A DNA stretch of 64,000 nucleotides from Beutenbergia cavernae DSM 12333 (GCF_000023105.1 NC_012669.1:1488001-1552000); one strand, 5' to 3'; counted from the stretch's first letter, positions 16,992-26,468 are shown. Program-made: numbers and translations. The notes: a model not told the origin generated them from the letters alone.

Positions 16992-18331
16992 GTGAGTAGA
17001 ATCCGGGCTGCGAAGATCGCGGCAGCATGCGCAGTTGGTCTGTTGTCGTTGACGTTCGTGGCTTCGGCGGCTGCTGCGCCGACCCAGCAGGCACCAGGAT
17101 CGGTGACTTCGCAGCAGGAGCTCGGTGGTGATGTCTCGCCTGTGACGCATCTGATGAATGCGGCCGGTGCGATGCGTGGGGCGCTCAACGAACTTGGCTA
17201 CGCTGATGGTGCCCCCGGGGGGCCCATGATGATCGACGAGAGCGCGAACGAGGTCATTGTCGCTTGGGTGGAAGAGGCACCGGCCGACGTCAGCGATCGG
17301 CTCGCTGATATCGCGAACGAGTTTGGTGTTCGTGTTGAGATCGTACTCGTGCCGTTCAGCAACGTCGAGATGCTGCATGCGGCGGGGAAGCTCGCCGAGG
17401 CGCTGCGCGCTGAAGGGTTCGCGTCGGTTGTCGGCTTTGAATCTGGACTCCTGACCGTGTCGGGTGATGAAGCGTTCGTAACCGCCTCCACGAGGCGAGA
17501 TGGCCGTCTCTCTGAGTTTCACGCCGTGGTCACGGAACTTCAATCGCGAGGCATGCTTGTGGAGGTTGACTGGACCCAGTCAACGACGGTCGAGCTTGCG
17601 GCTCGGAACGGCGACACCAACAACTTCCGTGGGGGCTCTCGGTATTTTACCCAACGTACGGACGGCCAGTACAATAGCTGCACGCAGGGCTTCCAGGCGC
17701 AGATCGGCACCACGATGCACGTACTGACCGCGGCACACTGCAGCCAGTTCCTGGACGGACGCCCCGTGCGAACGTCGACCTCTTCGGGGGAGTTGGTGGA
17801 GTTATCGGTACGTCCGACTTCGTATACGAACTCAACGACACTGGGTTTGCCTACGATTTGGGCCTGGTCCGACTCAGTTCAACGCTGACCAACCGTGCGC
17901 AGGTTTACGCCGACCCAATGGCCTCTCCGATCACCGTGACCGGATATGCGGACGAAATCATTCTGCCGGGGTCGGGACACTCTGGGGGAAACTATTGCTC
18001 ATCAGGCGTCAGTACGCTAGCGAAATGCAATCTCTACGCATATCGTCAGGTCCAGGTGACTGCCAGCAATGCCCCGTACCCCATGGAGACCTTTTACGCG
18101 ATCGAAATGACCGTACCGGGTGGTGGCACCGCGTTCTGCTCCGGGGACTCGGGAGGGCCTGTGTACTTTTACCCGCAGGGACTATCTACTCCCCGGGTCA
18201 CTGCGGCGGGGATAATTAGTGGGATCCTTCCGTTTTCAGGGGGGTCATCGTGCGGAGGTACTGGATATATTTCCGTGGTCGCGGTCGCCGTGAATGAGGT
18301 GCCTGGGCTGCAGATTCGGTACGTCCCATGA
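16992..18331 (+). pseudogene. Trypsin-like S1 serine protease, frameshifted
   Basis: The gene begins at GTG 16992 behind GAAGGGAAG and encodes a signal peptide, a pro-domain and a chymotrypsin-fold protease. The catalytic His is H249 in LTAAHC. This frame then runs into unrelated residues and stops at 17888. The missing half lies in another frame up to 18331: the Asp (codon 17855) in AYDLGLVR and the Ser (codon 18149) in GDSGGP. The frames would join if one base were restored between about 17770 and 17800. A run of five G at 17786-17790 is the likely place; six G would give SSGGVGGVIGTSDF. Either a true inactivating mutation or a sequencing error in a G run fits. Base composition is lower in GC than all neighbours. 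Confidence 0.8.
17031..17556 (+). repeat. 526-bp direct repeat, copy 2
   Basis: Partner of 16307-16832. The two copies diverge abruptly at the shared GCATGC, after which copy 2 continues into the protease domain. Such a short, nearly identical tandem pair can recombine, deleting 724 bp and leaving one protease gene. Confidence 0.9.
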
Positions 18332-18549
18332 GTTTCAGCCACCCGTGTCAATCTGGGATGAGTGCGAGAGTCTGAGGGCGTCGTCCACCGATGGCGAAGG
18401 GTGGCCCGATCACACGCGGATGGCCCCATCGGCACGCGGACGACGCGGTTGTCGGGTGATAGAAGGCGCGAGGGTGGCGCTGCTTGACCTGAACTTGGCC
18501 GGCGGGAATGGGCGTGACGCGGCGTGCCGCCGTGGGCGAGAGTGGGGTC

Positions 18550-20226
18550 ATGGGCCATCTCGAGATCTCCGGCGTGGAGTACGCGCTCGCTGACGGCCGC
18601 CCCCTCCTCGGCGGGGTGAGCCTGCGCGTCGGGGAGGGCGCGAAGATGGCGCTCGTCGGCCCGAACGGGGCCGGCAAGACGACGCTCGTCCGACTCGTCG
18701 CGGGCGAGATCGACGCGGACTCCGGCGCGATCGTGCGATCCGGAGGTCTCGGCGTCATGCCGCAGTTCATCGGGTCCGTCCGGGACGACTCCACGGTGCG
18801 TGACCTGCTCGTCCGGGTCGCGCCCCCGCGGATCCGTGCCGCGGCCCTGGCCGTCGACGCCGCGGAGCTGGCGCTCATGGGCAGCGACGACGAGCGCACG
18901 CAGATGCGGTACGCGCAGGCGCTGGCCGACTGGGCCGACGCCGGCGGGTACGCGCAGGAGACGCTGTGGGACGTGTGCACGACGGCGGCGCTGCACCTGC
19001 CGTACGAGCGCGTCGAGCACCGCGCGGTGACCACGCTCTCCGGTGGGGAGCAGAAGCGGCTCGTGCTGGAGGCTCTGCTGCGCGGCCCGGACGAGGTCCT
19101 CCTGCTCGACGAGCCGGACAACTACCTCGACGTCCCGGCGAAGCGGTGGCTCGAGGACCAGCTCGTGACCTCGGACAAGACCGTCCTGTTCATTAGCCAC
19201 GACCGCGAGCTGCTCGCCCGGGTCGCGACCCGGGTGGCGACTCTCGAGCCCGGCGCGGCGGGCGCGACGCTCTGGGTACATCCCGGAGGCTTCGGCACGT
19301 ACTACGCCGCGCGCGAGCAGCGCAACGCCGACCTCGCCGAGCAGCGCCGTCGCTGGGACGAGGAGCACGCGAAGCTCAAGGCGCTCATGCTGCTGTACCG
19401 GCAGAAGGCCTCGTACAACTCCGACATGGCCGCGCGGTACCAGGCCGCCACGACACGGTTGCGCAAGTTCGAGGAGGCGGGGCCACCCGAGCTGGTCGCA
19501 CACGAGCAGAACGTCCGGATGCGGCTGCGGGGCGGTCGGACGGCGAAGCGCGCCGTCATCGTGAGCTCGCTCGCGCTGACGGGGCTGACGACGGCGTTCG
19601 ACGCCGAGATCTGGTACGGCGAACGGGTGGGTGTGCTCGGTGCGAACGGGTCGGGGAAGTCGCACTTCCTGCGCCTGCTCGCAGGGGGCGGGACTGCGCC
19701 CGACGTCGAGCACCGCCCGGTCGGCGACGTCGCGCCGGAGCCCGTGGCGCACACCGGCGCGGTGCGGCTCGGTTCGCGGGTGCGGCCGGGCTGGTTCGCG
19801 CAGACGCACAGTCATCCGGCGTTCGTCGGGCGCACGCTGCTGGAGATCCTGCACCGGGGAGACGCTCACCGGACCGGCCGCCCCCGGGACGAGGCGGCGC
19901 GGGTCCTCGACCGGTACGAGCTCGCCCGCGCCGGGGAGCAGACGTTCGACTCGCTCTCCGGGGGCCAGCAGGCTCGCTTCCAGATCCTCCTCCTCGAGCT
20001 GAGCGGCGCCACCCTCCTCCTGCTGGACGAGCCGACCGACAACCTCGACCTGCACTCGGCCGAGGCGCTCGAGACCGGCCTCGACGCGTTCGACGGCACG
20101 GTCGTCGCCGTCACGCACGACAGGTGGTTCGCGCGCACCCTCGACCGGTTCCTCGTGTTCGGCGAGGACGGAGGGGTGCACGCCTCGGACGAGCCGATCT
20201 GGGACCTGGCGCGCGCCGCTCGCTGA
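18550..20226 (+). CDS. ABC-F family ATPase
   Basis: This encodes 558 residues from ATG 18550; an in-frame start 14 codons upstream is less likely because the conserved text begins at MGHLEISGVEYALADGRPLL. Two ABC domains without membrane segments mark it as ABC-F, a family that acts on the ribosome (translation factors or antibiotic-resistance proteins). Walker A motifs are GPNGAGKTT and GANGSGKSH, signatures are LSGGEQKRL and LSGGQQARF, and Walker B motifs are LLLDEPDN and LLLDEPTDN. The linker is a basic helical arm (about 255-330). The second Walker A has His after KS, where Thr or Ser is usual. It is followed after 18 bp by a hydrolase gene. No substrate or drug can be named. Confidence 0.88.
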   Translation: MGHLEISGVEYALADGRPLLGGVSLRVGEGAKMALVGPNGAGKTTLVRLVAGEIDADSGAIVRSGGLGVMPQFIGSVRDDSTVRDLLVRVAPPRIRAAALAVDAAELALMGSDDERTQMRYAQALADWADAGGYAQETLWDVCTTAALHLPYERVEHRAVTTLSGGEQKRLVLEALLRGPDEVLLLDEPDNYLDVPAKRWLEDQLVTSDKTVLFISHDRELLARVATRVATLEPGAAGATLWVHPGGFGTYYAAREQRNADLAEQRRRWDEEHAKLKALMLLYRQKASYNSDMAARYQAATTRLRKFEEAGPPELVAHEQNVRMRLRGGRTAKRAVIVSSLALTGLTTAFDAEIWYGERVGVLGANGSGKSHFLRLLAGGGTAPDVEHRPVGDVAPEPVAHTGAVRLGSRVRPGWFAQTHSHPAFVGRTLLEILHRGDAHRTGRPRDEAARVLDRYELARAGEQTFDSLSGGQQARFQILLLELSGATLLLLDEPTDNLDLHSAEALETGLDAFDGTVVAVTHDRWFARTLDRFLVFGEDGGVHASDEPIWDLARAAR

Positions 20227-20244
20227 GTGCCTAGGCTGGGTGCG

Positions 20245-21084
20245 ATGACCAGCGACACCGGCACGCTCGCCGTCCGGCGGTCCGGCCCGCGCCCTGACGA
20301 GGCCGGACCACCGCTCGTCCTGCTGCACGGGTTCCCGTTCGATGCCCGCATGTGGGACGCCGTCGTGGCCCACATCCCGCAGGTGCCGGTCCTGGCGCTG
20401 GACGCTCCCGGCTTCGGCGACTCCCCGTCGCCGCAGCACGTGGCCCGTGCGCTCGGGCGGGACGCCGCGCCCGCGCTGGAGCTCACCGCTGACGCGGTCG
20501 TGGCGACGCTCGACGCCGAAGGCGTGGCCCGCGCGGTCGTGGGGGGCCTGTCCATGGGCGGCTACGTCGCGCTCGCGATCGCGGAGCGGAACCGGTCCCG
20601 GCTGGCCGGGCTGGCCCTGCTCGACACCAAGGCCGGTGAGGACGGCGCCGCGGCTCGCGAGAACCGCCTCCGCATGGCCGCCGCTGCCGAGGGCGACGCC
20701 GGCGCGAGCGCCGTCGCCGGCATGGTCGAGGCGCTGCTGGGGGAGACCACGCGCGCCGAGGCGCCCGACGTCGTCGCCACCCTGCGCACCTGGCTCGCCG
20801 CGGCGCCGCCGGCGGGCATCGCCTGGGCGCAGCGGGCGATGGCGGCGCGGCCCGACCGGCATCACGCGCTCGTCGACCTCGAGGTTCCCGCCCTCGTGCT
20901 GCGTGGCGTCGAGGACACCGTGGCCACGCAGGAGGATGCGGAGTCCATGGCGCGCGCCCTCTCGGGGCGGTCGGCGGGGGCGGCCGAGCTCGTCGTGGTG
21001 CCGCGAGCCGGCCACATGACGGCGCTCGAGGCGTCGGGGGCGACGGCGTCGGCGCTCGCCGCGTTCTGGCGCCGCTGCTCCTGA
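20245..21084 (+). CDS. Alpha/beta hydrolase
   Basis: This encodes 279 residues with the classical alpha/beta-hydrolase layout. The oxyanion motif is LLHGFPFDARMW (about 26-37), the nucleophile elbow is GGLSMGGY with the catalytic Ser, the acid is likely Asp in VLRGVEDTVAT, and the His is in PRAGHMTALE. There is no signal peptide. It probably shares a transcript with the ABC-F gene 18 bp upstream. The substrate is unknown; small-ester or lactone hydrolases of this size are common. Confidence 0.85.
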   Translation: MTSDTGTLAVRRSGPRPDEAGPPLVLLHGFPFDARMWDAVVAHIPQVPVLALDAPGFGDSPSPQHVARALGRDAAPALELTADAVVATLDAEGVARAVVGGLSMGGYVALAIAERNRSRLAGLALLDTKAGEDGAAARENRLRMAAAAEGDAGASAVAGMVEALLGETTRAEAPDVVATLRTWLAAAPPAGIAWAQRAMAARPDRHHALVDLEVPALVLRGVEDTVATQEDAESMARALSGRSAGAAELVVVPRAGHMTALEASGATASALAAFWRRCS

Positions 21085-21090
21085 GGTCGG

Positions 21091-21852
21091 CTACGTCTCG
21101 TCGGTGCGGCGACGGTCGCGTCGCCGGCGCAGCTCGCGCAGGCGCCTCCGCCGCTGCGACGGCGTGAGCTCGGACATGGTGGTGCCGGTCGGACCGAACC
21201 GGCGGACCCACGCCCGCCGCCCGAGGACCACCGAGGCCGCGACGCAGGCGCCGGCGACGACCGCGAGCGCCGCCCGGACGCCGGCCGGCACGTCCTGCGC
21301 CAGCACGACCCAGGCGAGGACCCAGGCCAGGCCCGCCAGCAGCATCGGGGAGACCATCGCGCCGTCGGGTCGCCAGCCGCACGCGTAGAACCGCATGAGC
21401 AGCGCCGTCGTCCTCGTCGCGCGGACGGGCTGCAACGACATCGCGACGCCGCCCTCGTTCGTCGTGCGCGACAGCCGCTCCCGGGCGTACCCCGGGCGCA
21501 GGGCCCGCCCGGCGTACATCAGGCTCAGCGCCGCGAGCGGCCACGACGCGCATGGCAGGACCCACAGCACGACCGGCCCCCACACCAGCGTCAGCAGCGG
21601 GACGAGGAGCACCAGCGCGGCACCGAAGCCGATCCACTCCGCCGGGTTCGCCGGGGCCGGGAACGTCTGGCCGATCTCGAGCGCCGGGATCACCTCACCG
21701 AGGCCGGTCGTCCCGGCGAGGGCGACGACGACGAGCAGACCGGGGCCGAGGGCGAGCACGACGCACCCGATCGCCGCCCACACGCCGGCCACGAGGAGAT
21801 ACCCGAACGGACGCAACGCCAGGGCGACGGGTCCCGGTACGTCGTCGCTCAC
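21091..21852 (-). CDS. Membrane protein of unknown function
   Basis: This encodes 253 residues with about six hydrophobic segments and a strongly basic C-terminal tail (TPSQRRRRLRELRRRRDRRR). The GTG start at 21852 overlaps the stop of the upstream gene (GTGA), so the pair is translationally coupled. I see no enzyme motif. The basic tail might bind nucleic acid or acidic lipid at the inner face. The function is not recognised. Confidence 0.65.
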   Translation of the reverse strand: MSDDVPGPVALALRPFGYLLVAGVWAAIGCVVLALGPGLLVVVALAGTTGLGEVIPALEIGQTFPAPANPAEWIGFGAALVLLVPLLTLVWGPVVLWVLPCASWPLAALSLMYAGRALRPGYARERLSRTTNEGGVAMSLQPVRATRTTALLMRFYACGWRPDGAMVSPMLLAGLAWVLAWVVLAQDVPAGVRAALAVVAGACVAASVVLGRRAWVRRFGPTGTTMSELTPSQRRRRLRELRRRRDRRRTDET

Positions 21853-22298
21853 GCGAGCAGGCGAGCGAGGGCGTCGCGCAGGTCGATCGACTCCCCGTCC
21901 TTGCCGCCCGCGCCCAGCACCAGGGGCGGCGCGCTCGGGCGCAGGCGGACGCCGCGTACCCGGTCGACGAGGCTCAGCGGCGCCGTGAGCACGTAGAACG
22001 CGCCGTCGGTCCCCACCCCGGCGGTCCGGTCGGCGCGCAGGTACCACCCCTCGACGTCCGAGGAGGCCCGGCCGCGGCCACCGTAGCCGCGTACCTCGAG
22101 ACGCTGCGGCGCGAGGCCGGCGGCGCGGGCGTCGTCGACGAACTGCGCGAGCATCGCGCCCGCCCTGTCGGACTCCGCCGCCTGCCGGGCCCGGAGGCGG
22201 CGCTCGTGCTCCGCTGCCGCCTCGCGTCGGCCCGACGCCCAGTCGCTGGGGTCGGCACCCGACGCCGCGGCACCGGCGGGGCCGGGGGAGTGACTCAC
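21849..22298 (-). CDS. Conserved hypothetical protein, soluble
   Basis: This encodes 149 residues from a GTG at 22298. The first half is a charged helix rich in Arg, Ala and Glu (AEHERRLRARQAAESDR). The second half has alternating beta-type residues (GWYLRADRTAGVGTDGAFYVL) and ends in a leucine-rich helix. There is no signal peptide. It is coupled to the membrane protein downstream, so they may function together. I do not recognise the family with certainty. Confidence 0.65.
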   Translation of the reverse strand: MSHSPGPAGAAASGADPSDWASGRREAAAEHERRLRARQAAESDRAGAMLAQFVDDARAAGLAPQRLEVRGYGGRGRASSDVEGWYLRADRTAGVGTDGAFYVLTAPLSLVDRVRGVRLRPSAPPLVLGAGGKDGESIDLRDALARLLA

Positions 22299-22321
22299 CG
22301 GGCCACCCTACGCTTGACGCC

Positions 22322-22849
22322 GTGACCGATCCCGCGACCTCCGCCCGCCCGGCCAGCGCGCCCGCCACCATCCGCCCGGCGACGATCGACGACGCCGCAG
22401 CGCTGGCCGCGATGCACGACGCCGCGTGGCGCGAGACGTATGCCGGGCTGATGTCGCCGTCGGCGATGGCCGCGAAGGCGGAGTACAACGACCGCCGCTG
22501 GCCGCAGCGACTCGCTGATCCCCGCGGTCCTCAGCACTGGCTCGCCGAGCGGGACGGCGCCGTCGTCGCGTTCGCCTGGGCCGTCGCCGCGGGGCCGCCG
22601 GTAGGCGACGACCCGCCGCCGCGGCCGCTCGAGCTCGTCGGGATCTACGTCCTCGCTCGCGAGCAGGGCACCGGCACCGGGCAGCGGCTCCTCGACGTCA
22701 CGATCGGTGACGCGCCCTGCTTCCTCTGGGTCGCCGAGGCGAACGCGCGGGCGCGCCGGTTCTACGAGCGCAACGCGTTCGTGCTCGACGGCGCCCGCCG
22801 CACCGTCCCGTCCTGGGACGCGATCGAGATCGTGCGGATGGTGCGCTGA
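22322..22849 (+). CDS. GNAT family N-acetyltransferase
   Basis: This encodes 175 residues from GTG 22322. The GNAT fold is visible: an N-terminal strand and helix (IRPATIDDAAALAAMHDAAWRE region), the acetyl-CoA loop EQGTGTGQRLLD (the Q/RxxGxG/A motif), and the C-terminal ANARARRFYERNAFVLDG block. It starts 23 bp from the oppositely directed hypothetical gene, so they share a promoter region. The acceptor substrate is unknown. Confidence 0.88.
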   Translation: MTDPATSARPASAPATIRPATIDDAAALAAMHDAAWRETYAGLMSPSAMAAKAEYNDRRWPQRLADPRGPQHWLAERDGAVVAFAWAVAAGPPVGDDPPPRPLELVGIYVLAREQGTGTGQRLLDVTIGDAPCFLWVAEANARARRFYERNAFVLDGARRTVPSWDAIEIVRMVR

Positions 22850-22858
22850 GCGCTCAGC
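22845..22858. terminator. Palindrome at convergent gene ends
   Basis: GCTGAGCGCTCAGC is a perfect 14-bp palindrome spanning the stop of the GNAT gene and the stop region of the coiled-coil gene. It could terminate both directions, but there is no T tract and the stem is short. Confidence 0.3.
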
Positions 22859-24713
22859 CGCGCAGTCCGCTGGCCGCCGTCGGGCGCGACGTGACGTCCG
22901 ACTCGTCCTGCCTGGCGTCGGACGGCGTGGCGTCGGGCGGCGTCGCGGCCTCGGCGTCGTCGGCCTGCGGCGCGCCGTCGGGGTCCTCCTCGGGCTCCTC
23001 GACGGCCTGCTCCACGAACGCCGCCTCGGCCTCGGCCGCCCGCTCCAGCGTCCCCCGGTCGGGGACCGGGTTGGCGCCGAGCAGGCCACGCAGCTCGTCG
23101 AGGTACGTGGTGATCGACTCGCGCTGGCGGTTGAGGTCCTCGACCTGCCGCTGGGCCGTGGTGCGCTCGCGCTCCGCCTCGCTGATCGCGTCGGTGAGCG
23201 TCTGCTCCGCGTGCTCCCGGGCGTCGGCGACCACGCGGTCGGCGTTCCGGCGGGCGTTCGCGAGCAGCTCCTTGGCCTGCTCGTCCGCCTCGGCGCGGAC
23301 CTGGTCGGCCTTCTCGAGCGCCTTCGCGACCCGCTCCTCGGCGTCGTTCGCGTGCGCCTCGGCGTCGGCGACCATCTTGTCGGTCGTCTCCTTCGCCCGC
23401 GCGTGCATCTGGGTGTTCGACCGCTCCGCGGACTCGCGCCGACCGGCGATCTCGACGTCCGCCTCGGCGCGCAGCTCCGCGACGGCGGCACGCTCCGCCT
23501 CCGCGTCGGCCTGCGCGGTGCGGACGAGCTCGGCAGCCTCGCTGCGCGACTCGGTGAGCGTGGTCTCGGCCTCGATCCGGGCGGCCTCCCGCGCCTGCGT
23601 GGTCTCCCGCTCGGTCTCGGTCCGCAGCGCGGTGACCTCGCGATCGGCGGTGGCGCTCAGCTCGGCAGCCTCGCGCTCGGCGGCGCCGCGCAGCTCCGCG
23701 ACCTCCCGCGACGCAGCGGCGCGCACCTGGGCGGCCTCACGGTCGGCGGTCGAGCGCACCTCGGCGGCGTAGTTGTCGGCAGCGGTGCGGGTCTGCTCCG
23801 CGTACGCGTCGGCGGCCGTCCGCTGCGCGGCGACCTCGTCGGCGGTCCGCGAGCGCCGGTCGGTGACCTCCTCCTCCACCTCGGCGCGGAGCTCGGCGAC
23901 CTCGCGCTCCGCGGTCGCGCGGAGCGAGTCGACGTACTCCTGGGTGGTGGCCCGCAGCTCGTCCGTCTCCACGGCGGCCAGCTGACGCTGGGCACTCGTC
24001 TCGGCGTCGGCCGTGCGGCGCAGCTGCGTGGCGTAGGCGTCGGCCTCGGCCCGCTGCGTGGCGGTCTCCTGCTCCGTGCGGGTGCGCAGCTCTCGGGAGT
24101 CCGCCTCGGTCCGGACCCGCAGCTCCGTCGTCTCCCGCTCGGTCGCCGCGGTGAGCGAGCTGACCTCGCGCTCGAGGGTCGCGCGGCGCTCGCTCTCCTC
24201 GGTCGTGATCGCGCTCGAGATGTGCTGCGCCTCGCGCTCGGCGGAGGAGACGAGCTCCTCGGCACGACGCTGCGCCGAGTAGAGGATGTTCTCGGCCTCG
24301 CCGCTCGCCTCGCTGCGCTGCTCCTCGGCCTCCCGCCGCGCGTTGGCGAGCAGCTCCGCGACCTCGTTCTCGGCCCGGGCGCGCAGCTGGCCCGCAGCCA
24401 GGTTGGCCCGCGCCGTGATGTCACCGGCCTGAGTGTTCGCCTGCGACACGACATCGGAGCTCTGCTCCTCGGCCGAGCGGAGCAGCTGCTCGATGCGCGA
24501 TCCGAGGCCCGAGTAGGTCGGGCGCTCCGCCTCGCGAAGCTGGCGGTGCGCCTCCGTGAGCTCCCCGGCCAGGCGCATCGTCTCGGCGTCGGACGTCTCG
24601 ACCTGTCGCCGGATGTCCTCGAGCGCGCGCTCGAGGTCGACGATGCGCTGGTCGACCTGGGCACGGTCGTACCCGCGCATGGCGATCGGGAAGGGCGTGC
24701 GTTCGTCGGCCAC
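22854..24713 (-). CDS. Long coiled-coil polarity protein, Scy/DivIVA-like
   Basis: This encodes 619 residues. The GTG at 24713 is chosen because GGAGG stands 7 bases before it; an upstream GTG at 24743 has no such site. The N-terminus (PFPIAMRGYDRAQVDQRI) resembles the DivIVA membrane-binding head. About 500 residues of almost unbroken Ala/Glu/Arg-rich heptad and hendecad repeats follow, then an acidic, disordered tail. This is the layout of Scy-type scaffold proteins, which in Streptomyces organise polar growth with DivIVA; some relatives are labelled cellulose-binding protein without firm basis. There is no signal peptide. Its direct role here is inferred. Confidence 0.75.
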   Translation of the reverse strand: MADERTPFPIAMRGYDRAQVDQRIVDLERALEDIRRQVETSDAETMRLAGELTEAHRQLREAERPTYSGLGSRIEQLLRSAEEQSSDVVSQANTQAGDITARANLAAGQLRARAENEVAELLANARREAEEQRSEASGEAENILYSAQRRAEELVSSAEREAQHISSAITTEESERRATLEREVSSLTAATERETTELRVRTEADSRELRTRTEQETATQRAEADAYATQLRRTADAETSAQRQLAAVETDELRATTQEYVDSLRATAEREVAELRAEVEEEVTDRRSRTADEVAAQRTAADAYAEQTRTAADNYAAEVRSTADREAAQVRAAASREVAELRGAAEREAAELSATADREVTALRTETERETTQAREAARIEAETTLTESRSEAAELVRTAQADAEAERAAVAELRAEADVEIAGRRESAERSNTQMHARAKETTDKMVADAEAHANDAEERVAKALEKADQVRAEADEQAKELLANARRNADRVVADAREHAEQTLTDAISEAERERTTAQRQVEDLNRQRESITTYLDELRGLLGANPVPDRGTLERAAEAEAAFVEQAVEEPEEDPDGAPQADDAEAATPPDATPSDARQDESDVTSRPTAASGLRG

Positions 24714-24971
24714 GGTCGTTCCTCCGGTGGATGTCGTGCTCACGTGGCTCTCGGCGTCGCCTGCGTGAGAAGTCGCGGCGAAGGAGCCCGGGCACCAGAG
24801 TAGGCCCCCGGACCCGCGGTTCGGCACCCCTGGGATGCCGAGGCTCGCCCCCGGGAAACTGGCCGATGCGAGCGCCCCGGCGGCACTCACGTATCCTGGA
24901 TCGCCGCAGAGCGCGCCGGAAGGCATGCCTGCGGGTGCTGCACGGACATGGACGGACGACAGGACGGCGAG

Positions 24972-26468
24972 GTGAGGCGAGGCGTGGTCAAGCGCATTCT
25001 GGCGATCGTGCTGATCGTCCTCGGGCTCGCAGTAGCGGCCGGCGGAGTGCTCTCCGCCACCCAGTGGCGGACCTCCGACACGGTGACCGCCCAGCTCCCG
25101 GAGACCCCCGAGGCGCCAGTGCTCGTCGTCGAGCCCGGCGTCCTCGACGTCGTCGACCCACAGGTCACCATCCACGCCACGGCCGCCGATCCCGAGGCCC
25201 GCGTGGTGCTCGTCATCGCGCGCGATGACGACGTCGCGGCCTGGGTCGGCGACGCCTCTCACGTCTCCGTGACCGGGCTCTCCGACTGGACGACCCTCGC
25301 TGCCACGACCGTGGAGGGCGAGGAGCAGGAGGTGCCCGATCCGGCGGTGTCGGACATGTGGTACCTCGTCGAGGAGGGGACCGGCGAGGCCACGATCACC
25401 TGGGAGGTCCCGGAGGGCCGTTGGGTGCTCCTGGCTGCGACGGACGGCACGGCGCCGGCGCCCGCGATCGACCTCACGTGGCCGCAGGAGGTCGCAACCC
25501 CGTACCTGATCCCGGCCCTCGCCGCCGGCGGCGCACTCGTGCTCATCGGGTTGGCGTGGCTGGTCTTCCTGCTGCTCCGGGGGCGCGCACGGCGCCGGAC
25601 GCCCGCGTCGCCGGAACCCGCCAGCACGCTCGTCGCGACCCTTCCTGTGCCCGGCAGCGCCGAGGGCGACGGGTCCGAGGGCACGGCGCCCGGGCCCGCA
25701 GGCGTCGACGCCATGACGGACACGGCAGTCACGAGGCGCCAGCTCCGCGAGGAGGCGGCGCGCGTGGCGGCGGCCGAGGCCGCCAGCCGTCGCCGACGTG
25801 GCCGCCGCCGGGACCACGAGGAGCCGGCGGAAGACGCGACGACCGTCCTCCCGGCGACCCCGGACGCCATCGAGAGCCCGGACGCCACGACCGAGGCGCT
25901 CGACCTTGCGACGGCGGCCCCGGAGGCGGCTGACGCGCCGTCGGCGTACCCGGCGTGGTTGCAGGCCGGTGGCGCCGAGAGCCAGGCCGACGGTGAGAGC
26001 CCGGCCGACGCTCCCGTGGCCTTCGAGGCCCCCGAGGCGGAGCCCGCTGCCGAGCCCGGGTCGAGCGAAGAGGCGACCTCGTCCGACAAGCGGAGGGGAC
26101 GGCGATCGTTCCTGCGGCGTCGCCCGAAGAACGACGCGACCGCCGCGGACGCCGAGGAGGACGAGGCCGGCACGTCTGGCCGTTCCTGGGACCCCGCCAC
26201 GTGGGCCGCTCCGGCGATCGGTGCGGGCGCCGCGCCCGCCGCGCCCGCCGTTCCCGACTCCGTGACCGACGAGGCGCCGGCCCAGGACGACGCCGAGCCG
26301 GCCGCCGTGGACGCGCCGGGAGACGACGCGCTCGAGGAGAACGGGCGTGCCAGCGAGTGGCGCCGCGCCTGGGGACTGCGCGCGGGCAGCGAGAGCGGTG
26401 CCGAGACCGATGCCGGGGGCGCCCCGGAACGTGCCGACGACGAGCCGGACGAGGAGGGCACCCGATGA
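24972..26468 (+). CDS. Membrane protein with extracytoplasmic domain and long acidic tail
   Basis: This encodes about 498 residues. GTG 24972 gives a short basic N-terminus before the first membrane helix; ATG 24948 and GTG 24984 are alternatives. An extracytoplasmic beta-rich domain of about 150 residues follows, then a second helix (YLIPALAAGGALVLIGLAWL), and a cytoplasmic tail of some 290 residues dominated by Ala, Pro, Glu and Asp with patches RRRRGRRR and KRRGRRSFLRRRPKN. The tail is probably disordered. Its stop overlaps the lipoprotein start, so both are in one operon, divergent from the Scy-like gene. The function is unknown; a cell-envelope assembly role is a guess from the neighbours. 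Confidence 0.7.
   Translation: MRRGVVKRILAIVLIVLGLAVAAGGVLSATQWRTSDTVTAQLPETPEAPVLVVEPGVLDVVDPQVTIHATAADPEARVVLVIARDDDVAAWVGDASHVSVTGLSDWTTLAATTVEGEEQEVPDPAVSDMWYLVEEGTGEATITWEVPEGRWVLLAATDGTAPAPAIDLTWPQEVATPYLIPALAAGGALVLIGLAWLVFLLLRGRARRRTPASPEPASTLVATLPVPGSAEGDGSEGTAPGPAGVDAMTDTAVTRRQLREEAARVAAAEAASRRRRGRRRDHEEPAEDATTVLPATPDAIESPDATTEALDLATAAPEAADAPSAYPAWLQAGGAESQADGESPADAPVAFEAPEAEPAAEPGSSEEATSSDKRRGRRSFLRRRPKNDATAADAEEDEAGTSGRSWDPATWAAPAIGAGAAPAAPAVPDSVTDEAPAQDDAEPAAVDAPGDDALEENGRASEWRRAWGLRAGSESGAETDAGGAPERADDEPDEEGTR

Noticed and set aside
17781-17800. Programmed -1 ribosomal frameshift joining the two protease halves
   Set aside because: The G run does not form a proper X-XXY-YYZ slippery site in the reading frame (the second codon would mispair), and no strong pseudoknot is evident. 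Such frameshifting is not known for S1 proteases.
18169-21015. Long open frame of 948 codons on the minus strand
   Set aside because: It is antisense to the ABC-F and hydrolase genes, has arginine/proline-rich, motif-free product and no start signals. High GC makes such shadow frames common; similar cases at 1077-4457, 5083-5847 and 33935-36670 were also dropped.
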